A stretch of DNA of 64,000 bases, taken from assembly GCA_021848725.1 (NCBI GenBank), contig JAJZTS010000005.1:23431-87430 (forward strand), in the 5' to 3' direction. This DNA is from Pseudomonadota bacterium. Lineage in GTDB: Bacteria > Pseudomonadota > Gammaproteobacteria > Burkholderiales > Thiobacillaceae. A model generated the notes under the pieces. That model was given only the letters and a program-made list of their open reading frames with translations, ran no database searches and had not been told where the DNA came from. The translations under genes and the position numbers were made by a program. Each line of letters begins with the position of its first letter. The first letter of the stretch is position 1. Shown here in pieces: positions 46,055 to 54,538 of this stretch.

Positions 46055-47380
46055 TTACCACATGCGTTCGTCGCGGTACTGCAGACAGGCCTGCATCTTG
46101 TTCTTCAGGTCGGTCGCGGCATGGCTGTTGCAGACATTTGGTTCGCTGGGCGCGGCCACCGTGATGCTGGTGCCATCGGCGCAGCCGATCTTGATGGTAT
46201 GCGCTGCGGTCTCGGGGTACTTGGCGCTGTGCAGCAGGGTGCCGCCCTTTCTCAACGGCACCGACGAGCAATCGGCCGGATCGGCTTGCCCTGCCACCTT
46301 GCCGAGCTTGCAGCGGACAAACTCTGGGTCCATGAGGTCTGCCGGGCAGATCTCTGGCGTTTCGGTGGCCCGCAGGTTATAGCGGGTACCGAAGTGGATC
46401 ATGTAGCCGCTGCTGGTGGCCGCGGTCTTGCCCACGACTTGGCCCTTGGTCACCGCGGTCCCCACTTCCAGCCCCGGGTTGCGCACGAAACACATCGCGA
46501 TCTCGATACAACTGTCCGCCGTATCGATGAGCACGCAATCGCCGGCTTCGCTGGGGTCGTAGCTTTTGACCGTGCCATCGATCGGCGACGTGACCTGTTG
46601 CTCTTTGTCGAAGAAGAAGTCCATGCCCGGATGCCCTTCGGGGTGGCCGTTGATGCCATGCACGCCATGTGGCCACATCGTGGGCTGCGCGTTTTCAAGA
46701 TTCACCGGCGGCAGAATCTGATAACTGGCCGGCGAGGCGCATTGGCTCGGTGCGCTGCCGTTGATCGGCAAACTCGAAATATCGCCGAGATCCAACTCCT
46801 GGTTGCCGGACAGCTCGCCGGAATAAATAACGTGACGGCCGACGACCTCAAGGTAAGAGGCGCTGCCCGAATAGGTCCGCTTGAAGCCGCTAGGGATGGT
46901 TTGCGTCGGTCCGCCAGGCGGGTTGAAGTAGGCGCTGTAACTCCGCTCCGCCCAGTTGAACACCGCGTCGGCATCGGATTGCGTCGCGCCCGGCGGCGCC
47001 GTTGTCGTGACGGCGACCTCGTTCGAGTAATTGCTCCACGCGCCGTTCCTCGTGGCAACAACGGCTAGATAGAGGGTCGACGGTTCGGCCACCGTCGCGG
47101 AAAAGCTGGTTTGGGCCAGCGGATAGGCGATGGAATATTGGCCGGGACTGGTGCCGCCGACAAAGACATAGCCATCCGCGCCTTGAACCGCCGAGGCCAC
47201 GACACTGCGCGCGGTGCCGCTCGCCGCCGTGGCCGGCGTGACGGTCAGGCTCGGCGCCGGGAGTTCGGCATCGATCATGGGCGGCACGACATCCGCCGCG
47301 AAGCCGCATGCCGTCCAGGTCACGGCGGCGATGGCGAAGGCAAAGACCGAAAAAATGCGTTTATTTGATTTTACGAACAC
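46055..47380 (-). CDS. Secreted multidomain protein with a degenerate M23/LytM-like domain
   Basis: A 441-residue exported protein; the GTG at 47380 has AAGGGG eight bases upstream and is followed by a signal peptide (IFSVFAFAIAAVTWTACGFA). A fibronectin-like region (about 30-125) comes first, then a module FNWAERSYSAYFNP to HVIYSGELSGNQELDLG widely found in proteobacterial secreted proteins. The last half looks like an M23 peptidase: HPGMD supplies the first ligands, but the usual second HxH reads IHFG, so metal binding is probably lost. It could be a wall-binding protein and not an active endopeptidase. Confidence 0.8.
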   Translation of the reverse strand: MFVKSNKRIFSVFAFAIAAVTWTACGFAADVVPPMIDAELPAPSLTVTPATAASGTARSVVASAVQGADGYVFVGGTSPGQYSIAYPLAQTSFSATVAEPSTLYLAVVATRNGAWSNYSNEVAVTTTAPPGATQSDADAVFNWAERSYSAYFNPPGGPTQTIPSGFKRTYSGSASYLEVVGRHVIYSGELSGNQELDLGDISSLPINGSAPSQCASPASYQILPPVNLENAQPTMWPHGVHGINGHPEGHPGMDFFFDKEQQVTSPIDGTVKSYDPSEAGDCVLIDTADSCIEIAMCFVRNPGLEVGTAVTKGQVVGKTAATSSGYMIHFGTRYNLRATETPEICPADLMDPEFVRCKLGKVAGQADPADCSSVPLRKGGTLLHSAKYPETAAHTIKIGCADGTSITVAAPSEPNVCNSHAATDLKNKMQACLQYRDERMW

Positions 47381-47557
47381 GCCTGAATCCCCTTGCGGAT
47401 GCCGAATAACGGCGGTGATGGTGCGAACCCAGCCGGGAATGCTAAGCGAAACCAAGCAGGTGCAACAACAGGATTTTCGAGCCGGATTACCGCCGCGGTG
47501 GCGAATAGGCGCCGCGCGCGAGGCCATGCCGGCCTGTCAGTTGGCCGGCATGGGCGC

Positions 47558-47950
47558 TCAGTAGCCGCCGCCCTTGCCCTTGCCGAGGTCGCCTTCGGCG
47601 TCGAAGAACATCCACATGAGATGCGCGAACACCTCGGGGGCGATCACCGTGTGCCGGTTGTTGCCGGCCGCCAGGCCCTGGCGCAGGGCCTGGCGGGTGT
47701 CGGCATCGCCGGTCAGGTCGAAGATGATGTCCACGCTCTCGCCCAGGCCGAGCACATCGACCGCGTTTTGGTAGACCGGCACGCCGCTGTGCTGAAAGCC
47801 CAGCACGACCGGGGAGTCGAGATGGCGATGGGCGACCGCGACGATCTCCACCGGTTTGCCGCCCTCCTGGATGATTTCGAGCAAACGCTCGGCGAATTCC
47901 TGGCCCACGTTGCCCAGGCCCAGCAGGGCGACTTTGATCTTTTCACTCAT
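47558..47950 (-). CDS. Small Rossmann-fold NAD(P)-binding protein
   Basis: A 130-residue protein with the dinucleotide motif VALLGLGNVGQEFAERLL and VDIIFDLTGDADTRQALRQG, resembling only the NAD-binding half of homoserine dehydrogenase or Gfo/Idh enzymes. No catalytic domain follows; it ends in KGKGGGY. It may sense a cofactor or be a domain relic. The start has a GGAGAC site. It lies alone between two secreted-protein genes in the accessory block. Confidence 0.75.
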   Translation of the reverse strand: MSEKIKVALLGLGNVGQEFAERLLEIIQEGGKPVEIVAVAHRHLDSPVVLGFQHSGVPVYQNAVDVLGLGESVDIIFDLTGDADTRQALRQGLAAGNNRHTVIAPEVFAHLMWMFFDAEGDLGKGKGGGY

Positions 47951-48102
47951 GTTGTCTCCAGTCTCGTTTCATTATTGGGGTGAAGCAGGGTCGATTCTAA
48001 CGGCTGAACCGGCCGGGTGGGGCAGACCAGGCCGGCAATCTTGCGGGGTATGGCGAAGGCCGGCCATTCAACGCAATCGAGGCCCATGTCCGGCAAATCC
48101 GG

Positions 48103-48888
48103 CTATTGCGGTTGCCACTTGAAGAAGGCGACGATCAGCGCCGTCTGCTCGGCCGGCCAGACATGGCCGCCGCTGTGGATGTAGGGCATCAATTCGATGC
48201 CGTTGTTGTTGCGGACCAAGGTGATGCCCGCCGCCTCGGTCGAGCCGGCGCAGGGGATGCCGAAGCGGGTGGCGGCGTATTGAATGGACGGCCGCTGGCT
48301 GGCGAAGGGCACCACGTCGTCGGCCAGGCCCATGCCCATGAACACCGAACGGGGCTCCGCCGTGTCGATCAGCGTGTCGGCCTGCGCGGCCGAGAAGGCC
48401 AGGGCCTTGAACCGCTGTGGGCGCAGCGACCACAAAATGCCGACCATGCGCGCGCCGTTGGAGTGGCCGACGGCGAACACCCGCTTCGGGTCGGCGTTGA
48501 AATACTGGATCGCGGCATCGAGCGTCGCATCGGCGAAGGCGACATCGCGGTCGCCCAGGTCGCCGGGGTCGATCTGCCAGCCCGGCTTGCTACCGGTCGG
48601 GTCGTTCGGCCCGGGGTTGCCGGTCAGGCCGTCGAGATAGACCACCAAGGCCTCCGGCCAGGCCTCGTGAATGCGGGTGGCGTCCGCCATGCTCTTGCCG
48701 TTGCTGTCCCGGCCGTGAAAGGCCAGCACCGTCGGTACCGGCCCGGCCGTCGCCACGCTGGGCGTGCAGACATAACCGCTGCGGTCGATGCCCTGCACGG
48801 CAATGGTTTTTTGCACACAGGCGGCGGCAGCGGCGTTGCTCAGGATGGCGGCGCACAGCAGGCAGAAGAATCGGGCGAGCGGTTTCAT
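48103..48888 (-). CDS. Secreted alpha/beta hydrolase (PHB depolymerase/feruloyl esterase-like)
   Basis: A 261-residue exported hydrolase; the signal peptide is RFFCLLCAAILSNAAAAA. The nucleophile is in VGHSNGARM, the acid in MGLADDVVPF and the His in SGGHVWP, giving a full Ser-Asp-His triad. VPTVLAFHGRDSNG is the oxyanion region. The family includes esterases acting on polyesters or plant esters; the exact substrate is not evident. It is followed upstream by HicAB on the same strand. Confidence 0.85.
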   Translation of the reverse strand: MKPLARFFCLLCAAILSNAAAAACVQKTIAVQGIDRSGYVCTPSVATAGPVPTVLAFHGRDSNGKSMADATRIHEAWPEALVVYLDGLTGNPGPNDPTGSKPGWQIDPGDLGDRDVAFADATLDAAIQYFNADPKRVFAVGHSNGARMVGILWSLRPQRFKALAFSAAQADTLIDTAEPRSVFMGMGLADDVVPFASQRPSIQYAATRFGIPCAGSTEAAGITLVRNNNGIELMPYIHSGGHVWPAEQTALIVAFFKWQPQ

Positions 48889-48910
48889 GTCGGTTGTCGA
48901 GGTTCGAAAA

Positions 48911-49126
48911 TTACAAGGCAGAGATGAATTCCTCGGCCGATACGTCAGCTTGGCGGAGAACCCCGGCCAGTGTGCCCGTTTTGACTTCGTCGTGCATCGG
49001 GACGACACAGCCTTTGACGCCACGGCGCATGATGACGTGGCTGCCGGACTGGCGTAGTTTCTCGAAGCCGAGGCGTTCCAAGGCGCGCACGATGGCGGCC
49101 CCCGAGACGCGAGGCAGCTTAGGCAT
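48911..49126 (-). CDS. hicA: HicA-type mRNA interferase toxin
   Basis: A 71-residue double-stranded-RNA-binding-like toxin: LERLGFEKLRQSGSHVIMRR contains the active-site His, and VPMHDEVKTGTLAGVLRQA is the family core. HicA cleaves mRNA and is neutralised by HicB. It overlaps hicB by eight bases; antitoxin comes first. Confidence 0.93.
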   Translation of the reverse strand: MPKLPRVSGAAIVRALERLGFEKLRQSGSHVIMRRGVKGCVVPMHDEVKTGTLAGVLRQADVSAEEFISAL

Positions 49127-49325
49127 GCGCGGGAACGCTGAACGTCGTCACCAGCGGGTGCCCCGGCGCCTGGATGGGAAACTCGGACAAATAAAGCGCG
49201 GTGGCCTCTTGCAGATTGGCAATCGCCTCCTCGACGGTTTCGCCCTGCGTGGTCGTCCCGGTCTCGGGGTTCAAGGCGATGTAGCCGCCTTCCTCGGCGG
49301 GGGTGAGTACGGCGGTCAGTTCCAT
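49119..49325 (-). CDS. hicB: HicB-type antitoxin
   Basis: A 68-residue protein with the partial RNase H-like HicB fold (TPAEEGGYIALNPETGT, GETVEEAIANLQEATALYL). It lacks a long C-terminal DNA-binding domain, so the pair belongs to the short-HicB type. A GGAGC ribosome binding site precedes it. Confidence 0.92.
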   Translation of the reverse strand: MELTAVLTPAEEGGYIALNPETGTTTQGETVEEAIANLQEATALYLSEFPIQAPGHPLVTTFSVPAHA

Positions 49326-49423
49326 GTGGGCTGCTCCTATCGGGGTGCTTAATTATTGCTCAATCCGGGGGCGCGGTGCCTATCGATTGTCTACAGCGGT
49401 TGGCGCCGATTCAATATGGCTCA

Positions 49424-49510
49424 GTAGGGCGTCAATAAGCGTTAGCGCATTGCGCCGAATGAGGTGCCATTATCATCTGGCGCATTATGCCTATGGCTAA
49501 TGCGCCCTAC
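49424..49510. repeat. Palindromic REP-like element
   Basis: GTAGGGCG at 49424 opens an 87 bp stretch whose second half (ending CGCCCTAC at 49510) is its imperfect complement, with GCGCATT and GGCGCATTATGCC internal motifs. It resembles the GTAGGG...CCCTAC dispersed palindromes of proteobacterial intergenic DNA. It sits in the 236 bp gap upstream of hicB and downstream of the unknown gene. Confidence 0.7.
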
Positions 49511-49561
49511 GCTAGCTAGAAGTTCCTTCAAGCATCCATCCATGCCACATAAAGTTTGAAT

Positions 49562-50179
49562 TCACCGGGCCTGCGTGGCTTCTCGCATAGGCTTGGTGAG
49601 ATGATGGGTTGGGCACACACGTTCATAAAGATCCGAAAGATACGCATCAAGATGCTTTGCTTTATCCAAATACAAGCTTTTAAGCTGCATTGCTTCGTAT
49701 GTTTTTTCCTTATATCTCTTTTCGGCACGCGTGGTCACAGACTGCGATAGACCGAAGCGACCGTGTTTTATGGCGTTGTTGACTCTGCGAAATTCTTCCA
49801 TGGTTTCGTAACATTCAATTTCCACGTGCTTTATGTTGATACCCTTCAAGACGTCGGTGACGCATTCAACTTTGTATAAGCCTTTTCTCTCGCCGGCTTT
49901 GAGCCCTGGGATCGTTTTACATATGAGGGCTCTGTTGTTTTCGAGAATCGAGTAGCAATGAATGATCGCGAGTGCATACAGAGAAAATTCGAGTTCTTTA
50001 AAAGTTGCGATCGCAAGGAGTGCATCAGTATCTAGGGTATCGTCAGAATCAATAGATGCATCAAGCAGCCGATAGTTTGATTCACGATATGAGCCTGCAA
50101 GGCCCACAAGCTTGTCAATTTGCTTGCGCTGTACCTGAGTTACTTTCAGCTTGAAATTAAATCCGCTCAGCGAGACCAT
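49562..50179 (-). CDS. Hypothetical protein, possibly HEPN-like
   Basis: A 205-residue soluble, mainly helical protein of clearly lower GC content than its neighbours. It has no signal peptide or membrane segment. A C-terminal motif FRRVNNAIKHGRFG recalls the Rx4-6H motif of HEPN RNases, with the upstream helix SLYALAIIHCYSILENN. The match is weak because the Arg is displaced. The ATG at 50179 was chosen over an adjacent TTG. It lies between HicAB with a palindromic repeat and lipB, and was probably acquired horizontally. Function unknown. Confidence 0.7.
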   Translation of the reverse strand: MVSLSGFNFKLKVTQVQRKQIDKLVGLAGSYRESNYRLLDASIDSDDTLDTDALLAIATFKELEFSLYALAIIHCYSILENNRALICKTIPGLKAGERKGLYKVECVTDVLKGINIKHVEIECYETMEEFRRVNNAIKHGRFGLSQSVTTRAEKRYKEKTYEAMQLKSLYLDKAKHLDAYLSDLYERVCPTHHLTKPMREATQAR

Positions 50180-50369
50180 CAACGTGAAGCCGAGTTAAGT
50201 TGACGCCACAGAATACCTATACCTTTGAGGTCTCTCTTGGTCGCGGGCGGCTGCGTGGCTATATGGCTTTGGCATATCATAGCGACCTCCTAATAGTCGG
50301 GTCGGGCTTGCTGCCCATTTTGGGACATTTAATGCTCCTCTTACCCCCTTGGCAATCCCCGTCCGCGCC

Positions 50370-50987
50370 ATGAGCCTGCCGATCACCATCAAACGCCTGG
50401 GCCGCGTCGACTACGAACCGACCTGGCGCGCGATGCAGGCCTTCACTGCCGCGCGTGGGCCGGACACGGCGGACGAAATCTGGCTGGTCGAGCACCCGCC
50501 GGTGTTCACCCTGGGCCAGGCCGGCAAGCGCGAGCATCTGTTGCGCGACATCGGCATCCCCGTCGTGGCCATCGACCGCGGCGGCCAGGTGACTTATCAC
50601 GGGCCGGGCCAGGTGGTGGCCTATTTGTTGATCGACCTCAAGCGGCGCGGCATCGGGGTGAAGGAGTTGGTGCGGCGCATGGAGCAGGCGGTGATCGACC
50701 TCTTGGCCGAGTTCGGCATCCAGGCCGAGCGGCTGGCCGGCGCGCCGGGCGTCTATGTGCAGGGCGCGAAGATCGCCGCGCTCGGGCTGCGGATCAAGGG
50801 CGGTTGTTCCTATCACGGCCTGGCCTTGAACGTGGCTATGGACTTGGCGCCGTTCGCGGCGATCAATCCCTGCGGTTATGAAGGCATGGCGGTGACGCAG
50901 ATGCGCGATCTGGGGGTGGAGTTGTCTTGGGGCGAGGTGGGGGAGCGGTTGTTGGCGCAGTTGCAACGGCAGATGGCTGGCGACTGA
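50370..50987 (+). CDS. lipB: Octanoyltransferase LipB
   Basis: A 205-residue enzyme moving octanoyl groups from acyl carrier protein to lipoate-dependent proteins. Signatures are [24 protein letters not shown], the Lys in [11 protein letters not shown] and the Cys in [12 protein letters not shown]. lipA is not next to it; the DUF493 partner is 4.4 kb upstream. The ATG at 50370 has no strong ribosome binding site. Confidence 0.95.
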   Translation: MSLPITIKRLGRVDYEPTWRAMQAFTAARGPDTADEIWLVEHPPVFTLGQAGKREHLLRDIGIPVVAIDRGGQVTYHGPGQVVAYLLIDLKRRGIGVKELVRRMEQAVIDLLAEFGIQAERLAGAPGVYVQGAKIAALGLRIKGGCSYHGLALNVAMDLAPFAAINPCGYEGMAVTQMRDLGVELSWGEVGERLLAQLQRQMAGD

Positions 50988-50994
50988 TGTATGG

Positions 50995-51110
50995 GGGCAC
51001 GTTGTGCCTACGGCCGGGGCCGCCCGGCAGCGGGCATACTTTCTTTGCTCGTGCAAAGAAAGTAGCCAAAGAAAGCACGCCCCGCTTCGCCGGCCTTCGG
51101 CTTCCCGATC
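50995..51110 (+). repeat. Dispersed hairpin element, copy A
   Basis: Contains CTTTCTTTGC-TCGT-GCAAAGAAAG (51039-51062), a perfect 10 bp stem, then AGCCAAAGAAAGCACGCCCC. The reverse complement of 51450-51560 carries nearly the same sequence, including the flanking GGGCCGCCCGG-like stretch. It begins right after lipB. Confidence 0.8.
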
Positions 51111-51234
51111 TTGAGCAAAATAATTGGGCGGCTGCGTAACTCGCCCTTCGGGCTCAAACAGTACTCGCCGAATTCCCCCAATCATTTCGCTCAAGCTCGG
51201 CGGCTCAGAGGGGATGGGCAAGTCAACTAAGGCG

Positions 51235-51268
51235 CAGTATTCCCGCGAGCGGGAATACTGTTTGTTTT
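51235..51268 (+). terminator. Strong hairpin with T-rich tail downstream of lipB
   Basis: CAGTATTCCCGC (51235-51246) and GCGGGAATACTG (51249-51260) are exact complements with a two-base loop, followed by TTTGTTTT. It is the better terminator candidate of two adjacent hairpins. Confidence 0.75.
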
Positions 51269-51271
51269 GAG

Positions 51272-51317
51272 AGATGGTTGGCGCGTTGCGCCAACCATCT
51301 TGGTTTGGGTTTTTGCT
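51272..51317 (+). terminator. Second perfect hairpin in the lipB-xerC spacer
   Basis: AGATGGTTGGCGC (51272-51284) pairs perfectly with GCGCCAACCATCT (51288-51300), loop GTT, followed by TGGTTTGGGTTTTT. With the previous hairpin it makes a tandem of two independent strong stems 11 bases apart. Confidence 0.6.
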
Positions 51318-51449
51318 TTCGGTTTTGACGTTAACCTCCCCTCTGACGCCGCCGGTGACGATGGCGTCATGCAGGGGAGCCGAAGGCCGGCGAAAGCTGT
51401 CTGAGCGAAGCGAGTTCTTTCGCCGCCTGCATGACGGCAGCGGCGCCGG

Positions 51450-51560
51450 GGTTTCGGCGGAAGCGGGGCGTGCTTTCTTTGGTTACCTTTCTTTGCACGA
51501 GCAAAGAAAGTGACGCGCCGCCGGGCGCCCCCGGCCGAAGGCCTCCCGCATACAACAAGC
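51450..51560 (-). repeat. Dispersed hairpin element, copy B (inverted)
   Basis: The minus strand repeats copy A, with CTTTCTTTGC-ACGA-GCAAAGAAAG on the plus strand at 51487-51510 and the same GCACGCCCC flank. Homology to copy A resumes at about 51370-51395 (complement CGCCGGCCTTCGGCT) after an extra segment of about 65 bases, so copy B carries an insertion or copy A a deletion. Confidence 0.8.
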
Positions 51561-51621
51561 TTCACATAACGCGTAAAGCCGTGGATAACTGCGTGGATTC
51601 CGGCCAACGCGGTAATGACGG

Positions 51622-52506
51622 CTACTTTTTCTTCGCCCGCGGATGCGCCTGGTCATACACCTTGGCCAAGTGCTGAAAATCCAAATGCGTATACACCTGC
51701 GTGGTCGACAGACTGGCATGGCCTAGCATCTCCTGCACCGCGCGCAGGTCGCCGGACGATTGCAGCACGTGCGAGGCGAAGGAGTGGCGCAGGGCGTGCG
51801 GATGCACGCGCTGGTTGACGCCGTGCAGCACGGCCAGGCGCTTTAGGCGCTGACCGACCACGCTGGCCGAGATGCGTTCGCCGCGCGCGCCGACGAACAG
51901 GGCCGGGGTGTCCTTGGCCAGGGCTTGCCGTTGCGGCAACCAGGCCTGCACGGCGGCCAGGGCCTGCTGGCCGACCGGCACGATGCGGTCTTTCGAGCCC
52001 TTGCCGCGCACGCGCACCTCGCCGGCCTCCATGTCGATGCCGCCGAGGTCGAGGCCGACCAGTTCCGACAGGCGCAGGCCGGAGGAATACATCAGCTCGA
52101 ACATTGCGTGGTCGCGCAGGGCCAGCGGGCCGTCGTCGGCGCCGTTGAGCAGTTGCGCCATCTCGTCCGGTGACAGCGCGTTGGGCAGGCGTTTCTCGCC
52201 CTTGGGCGGGCGCAGGCCGACGCAGGGGTTGGCGCTCACTTGATTGTCGCGGGCGAGGAATAGGTAGAAATTGCGCCAGGCGGACAGCGTGCGCGCCAGG
52301 CTCTTGGCGGCCACGCCCTTGCCGTTCAGGCCGGCGAGGAAGCGGCGGATGTCGTGGCTGTTGAGTTGTTCGGGGTGGCGCCCGCCGGCCAGTTCGGCCA
52401 GCCGGGCGAGATCGCGTTGGTAGAGGTCGAGGGTGCGCGGGCTGTAGTGGCGCGTCTTCAGGTGCGTCAGGAAATCGGCGATCGATTCGCTGAACGCTTT
52501 TTCCAT
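51622..52506 (-). CDS. xerC: Tyrosine recombinase XerC
   Basis: A 294-residue recombinase resolving chromosome dimers at dif with XerD. The N-terminal SAM-like domain starts FSESIADFLTHLKTRHYSPRT; catalytic residues appear in SGLRLSELVGLD (Arg), GKGSKDRIVP (Lys), HALRHSFASH (His-Arg) and GHASLSTTQVYTH (His/Tyr). It ends the dapF-DUF484-xerC set, with a one-base overlap, an order conserved in Proteobacteria. Confidence 0.96.
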   Translation of the reverse strand: MEKAFSESIADFLTHLKTRHYSPRTLDLYQRDLARLAELAGGRHPEQLNSHDIRRFLAGLNGKGVAAKSLARTLSAWRNFYLFLARDNQVSANPCVGLRPPKGEKRLPNALSPDEMAQLLNGADDGPLALRDHAMFELMYSSGLRLSELVGLDLGGIDMEAGEVRVRGKGSKDRIVPVGQQALAAVQAWLPQRQALAKDTPALFVGARGERISASVVGQRLKRLAVLHGVNQRVHPHALRHSFASHVLQSSGDLRAVQEMLGHASLSTTQVYTHLDFQHLAKVYDQAHPRAKKK

Positions 52507-53156
52507 CAGACGAAGCGCGACAGCGCGGCGCCGGTCAGCTCGGACAGCCACTTCAGGTACAGCGTGCCCATTTCCGGGTAGAAGCGGCGCGGGTCTTCCG
52601 ACGCCAGCAGCAACATGCCCTTCATGTTCGTTTCCTTCAGCGGGGCCATGGCGAACGACTGCTGATGGGCGCCGGCCTCGCCCAGCCAGGCGCGGGCCTC
52701 GTCCGGCACGCTGTGGCCGCATTGCGGGCTGGTCAGGCTTTCGGTCAGCACGCGGATGTCTTCGCTGACTGGCTTGAACTCGGGCATGTCCAGGGTGTGG
52801 TCGCCCCACAGCCGTACCGCGACGTGCGGCACCGCGAAGCTCTCGCCCAAGTTGAGGTAGAGCGCCTGCAAGGCCGACTCCAGATCGCGCGCGCGCATCA
52901 GGCCGAGCGACAGCTTGTGCAGCTTTTCGCCGATGGCGTCGTTTTCTTCGGCGAACTGGATGAAGTCGCGCAGCTTGCCTTCCAGGCTGCGGGCCTTGTC
53001 GCGCAGCATCATGACTTGGCGCTCACCGATAGAGATGGCCTGGCCGCTGTGCGGGTGCGGCACGTTGATATGGTTCAGCAGGTCGACATACTGCGAGAAG
53101 AACTCGGGGTTGTCCTGCAGGAATTGCGCGACTTGGTCGTGGGTCAGTGGGGTCAT
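52506..53156 (-). CDS. DUF484 protein
   Basis: A 216-residue GAF-like protein: [37 protein letters not shown] and the tail [21 protein letters not shown] match the family that sits between dapF and xerC. Its role is unknown. Overlaps dapF by four bases. Confidence 0.94.
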   Translation of the reverse strand: MTPLTHDQVAQFLQDNPEFFSQYVDLLNHINVPHPHSGQAISIGERQVMMLRDKARSLEGKLRDFIQFAEENDAIGEKLHKLSLGLMRARDLESALQALYLNLGESFAVPHVAVRLWGDHTLDMPEFKPVSEDIRVLTESLTSPQCGHSVPDEARAWLGEAGAHQQSFAMAPLKETNMKGMLLLASEDPRRFYPEMGTLYLKWLSELTGAALSRFV

Positions 53157-53989
53157 AGTTCGATTTCGCCTTCGAAAACGGTCACGGCCGGGCCGGTCAT
53201 ATAAACGTGGGCGTCGCCGCCCGTCCAGCGAATGGTAAGCGTTCCGCCGCGGGTTTGCACTTCCACGGTGGATTCGAGCAGGCCGCGCTGGATGCCGGCG
53301 ACCACGGCGGCGCAGGCGCCGGTGCCGCAGGCCAGGGTCTCGCCCGAGCCGCGCTCGAACACGCGCAGCTTGATCGCGCGGCTATGCAAGAGCTGCATGA
53401 AACCGACGTTGACCCGCTGTGGAAAGCGCGGATGGTGTTCGATCTCCGGCCCCCAGGTGGCGACCGGCGCGGTGTCGACGTTGCAGGTCTCCAGCACGGC
53501 ATGCGGGTTGCCCATGGACAGCGCGACGATCTCGACCGGGCCGTCGGCGATGTCGAGCACATAGGTGGTCGCGCGGGCGTCGGCGACGAAGGGGATGTCG
53601 GCCGGCTCGAACCGGGGCGGGCCCATGTCGACGGTGACCTGGCCGTTGGTCTCAAGCTTGGGCACGATGACGCCGGAAGCGGTTTCGACCTTGATCTCGG
53701 GTTTGCCGATCAGGCCCTTGTCGTGCACGAAGCGGACGAAGCAGCGGGCGCCGTTGCCGCACTGGCTAACCTCGCCGCCGTCGGCGTTGAAGATACGGTA
53801 GCGGAAATCGACGCCGGGCAGCGTGGGCCGTTCGACCAACAGGATCTGGTCGCAACCGATGCCGAAGTGGCGGTCGGCGACGAAGCGCAGTTGCTCCGGT
53901 GTCAGTGCGACGTATTGATTGATGGCGTCGAACACGACGAAGTCGTTGCCGGCGCCGTGCATCTTGGTGAATTTGTAAACGTGGCTCAT
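53153..53989 (-). CDS. dapF: Diaminopimelate epimerase
   Basis: A 278-residue PLP-independent epimerase making meso-diaminopimelate for wall and lysine synthesis. The two catalytic Cys are in SQCGNGARC and [11 protein letters not shown]. Start [19 protein letters not shown] is standard. Overlaps the CoA-binding gene by four bases. Confidence 0.97.
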   Translation of the reverse strand: MSHVYKFTKMHGAGNDFVVFDAINQYVALTPEQLRFVADRHFGIGCDQILLVERPTLPGVDFRYRIFNADGGEVSQCGNGARCFVRFVHDKGLIGKPEIKVETASGVIVPKLETNGQVTVDMGPPRFEPADIPFVADARATTYVLDIADGPVEIVALSMGNPHAVLETCNVDTAPVATWGPEIEHHPRFPQRVNVGFMQLLHSRAIKLRVFERGSGETLACGTGACAAVVAGIQRGLLESTVEVQTRGGTLTIRWTGGDAHVYMTGPAVTVFEGEIEL

Positions 53990-54402
53990 AGGAACAGCGC
54001 GACGTAGTCCTTGTAGATACAGCGATCCATCACCACCGTCATGCCGGCCGCGCGTGCCTTGTCGGCCGCCGCCTCATGGACGATGCCTTCTTGGATCCAG
54101 ATGGCAGGCAAGTGTAGCGCGAGGCATTCGTCGACGACAGCCGGAATGTGCTCGGCGGCGCGGAAGACGTTGACCAGGTCGATCCGGTCCGGCACCTCGG
54201 CCAGTGAGGCATAGGCCTTTTCGCCTAGCACGCTGGCCAGCGCCGGCCGCACCGGGATAATGCGGTAGCCGAAGCCCTGCATCGCCTTCGATACCGTGTA
54301 GCTCGGTCGGCCCGGCTTGGGCGACAGGCCGACCACGGCGATGGTCTTCACCTGTTCGAGCAGGCTGCGCAGTTCGTCGTCGGAGGGGTTGGTGAAGGTC
54401 AT
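53986..54402 (-). CDS. CoA-binding protein (YccU-like)
   Basis: A 138-residue Rossmann-type CoA-binding domain: [28 protein letters not shown] and [16 protein letters not shown]. Members bind CoA or related nucleotides; physiological role unclear. Start overlaps the dapF gene's first bases on the same strand. Confidence 0.92.
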   Translation of the reverse strand: MTFTNPSDDELRSLLEQVKTIAVVGLSPKPGRPSYTVSKAMQGFGYRIIPVRPALASVLGEKAYASLAEVPDRIDLVNVFRAAEHIPAVVDECLALHLPAIWIQEGIVHEAAADKARAAGMTVVMDRCIYKDYVALFL

Positions 54403-54443
54403 GCTGAAAATCCCACCAGTACACTGTTAATTGATATGCCTGT

Positions 54444-54525
54444 TTCCCTCATCCCCGCCCCTTCTCCCGGAGGGAGAAGGGTGAAAGAACCCTCTCCCTC
54501 CGGGAGAGGGTAGGGTGAGGGGCGG
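54444..54525. repeat. Double-hairpin repeat
   Basis: CCCTTCTCC/GGAGAAGGG (54459-54481) and CCCTCTCCC/GGGAGAGGG (54490-54510) lie within outer arms CCCTCA and TGAGGG. The unit resembles dispersed elements of the CCCTCACCC-type; a related double hairpin is at 63.72-63.81 kb. It separates the GNAT gene from the CoA-binding gene. Confidence 0.75.
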
Positions 54526-54538
54526 CCTTGGAAGTTGC

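Larger units (their letters stand above)
50988..51621. other. lipB-xerC spacer without a convincing gene
   Basis: The 634 bp stretch has short open frames on both strands but they run through the repeats and lack ribosome binding sites. It holds the two inverted hairpin elements and two terminator-like stems listed separately. lipA, often next to lipB, is not here. Confidence 0.7.

Noticed and set aside
49822..49837. CACGTG inside TTTCCACGTGCTTT as a fourth parS
   Set aside because: Only half of the palindrome matches and it lies in a low-GC accessory gene far from the others.
51000..51620. Several short open frames in the lipB-xerC spacer
   Set aside because: They run through the hairpin repeats on both strands and lack ribosome binding sites and conserved content.
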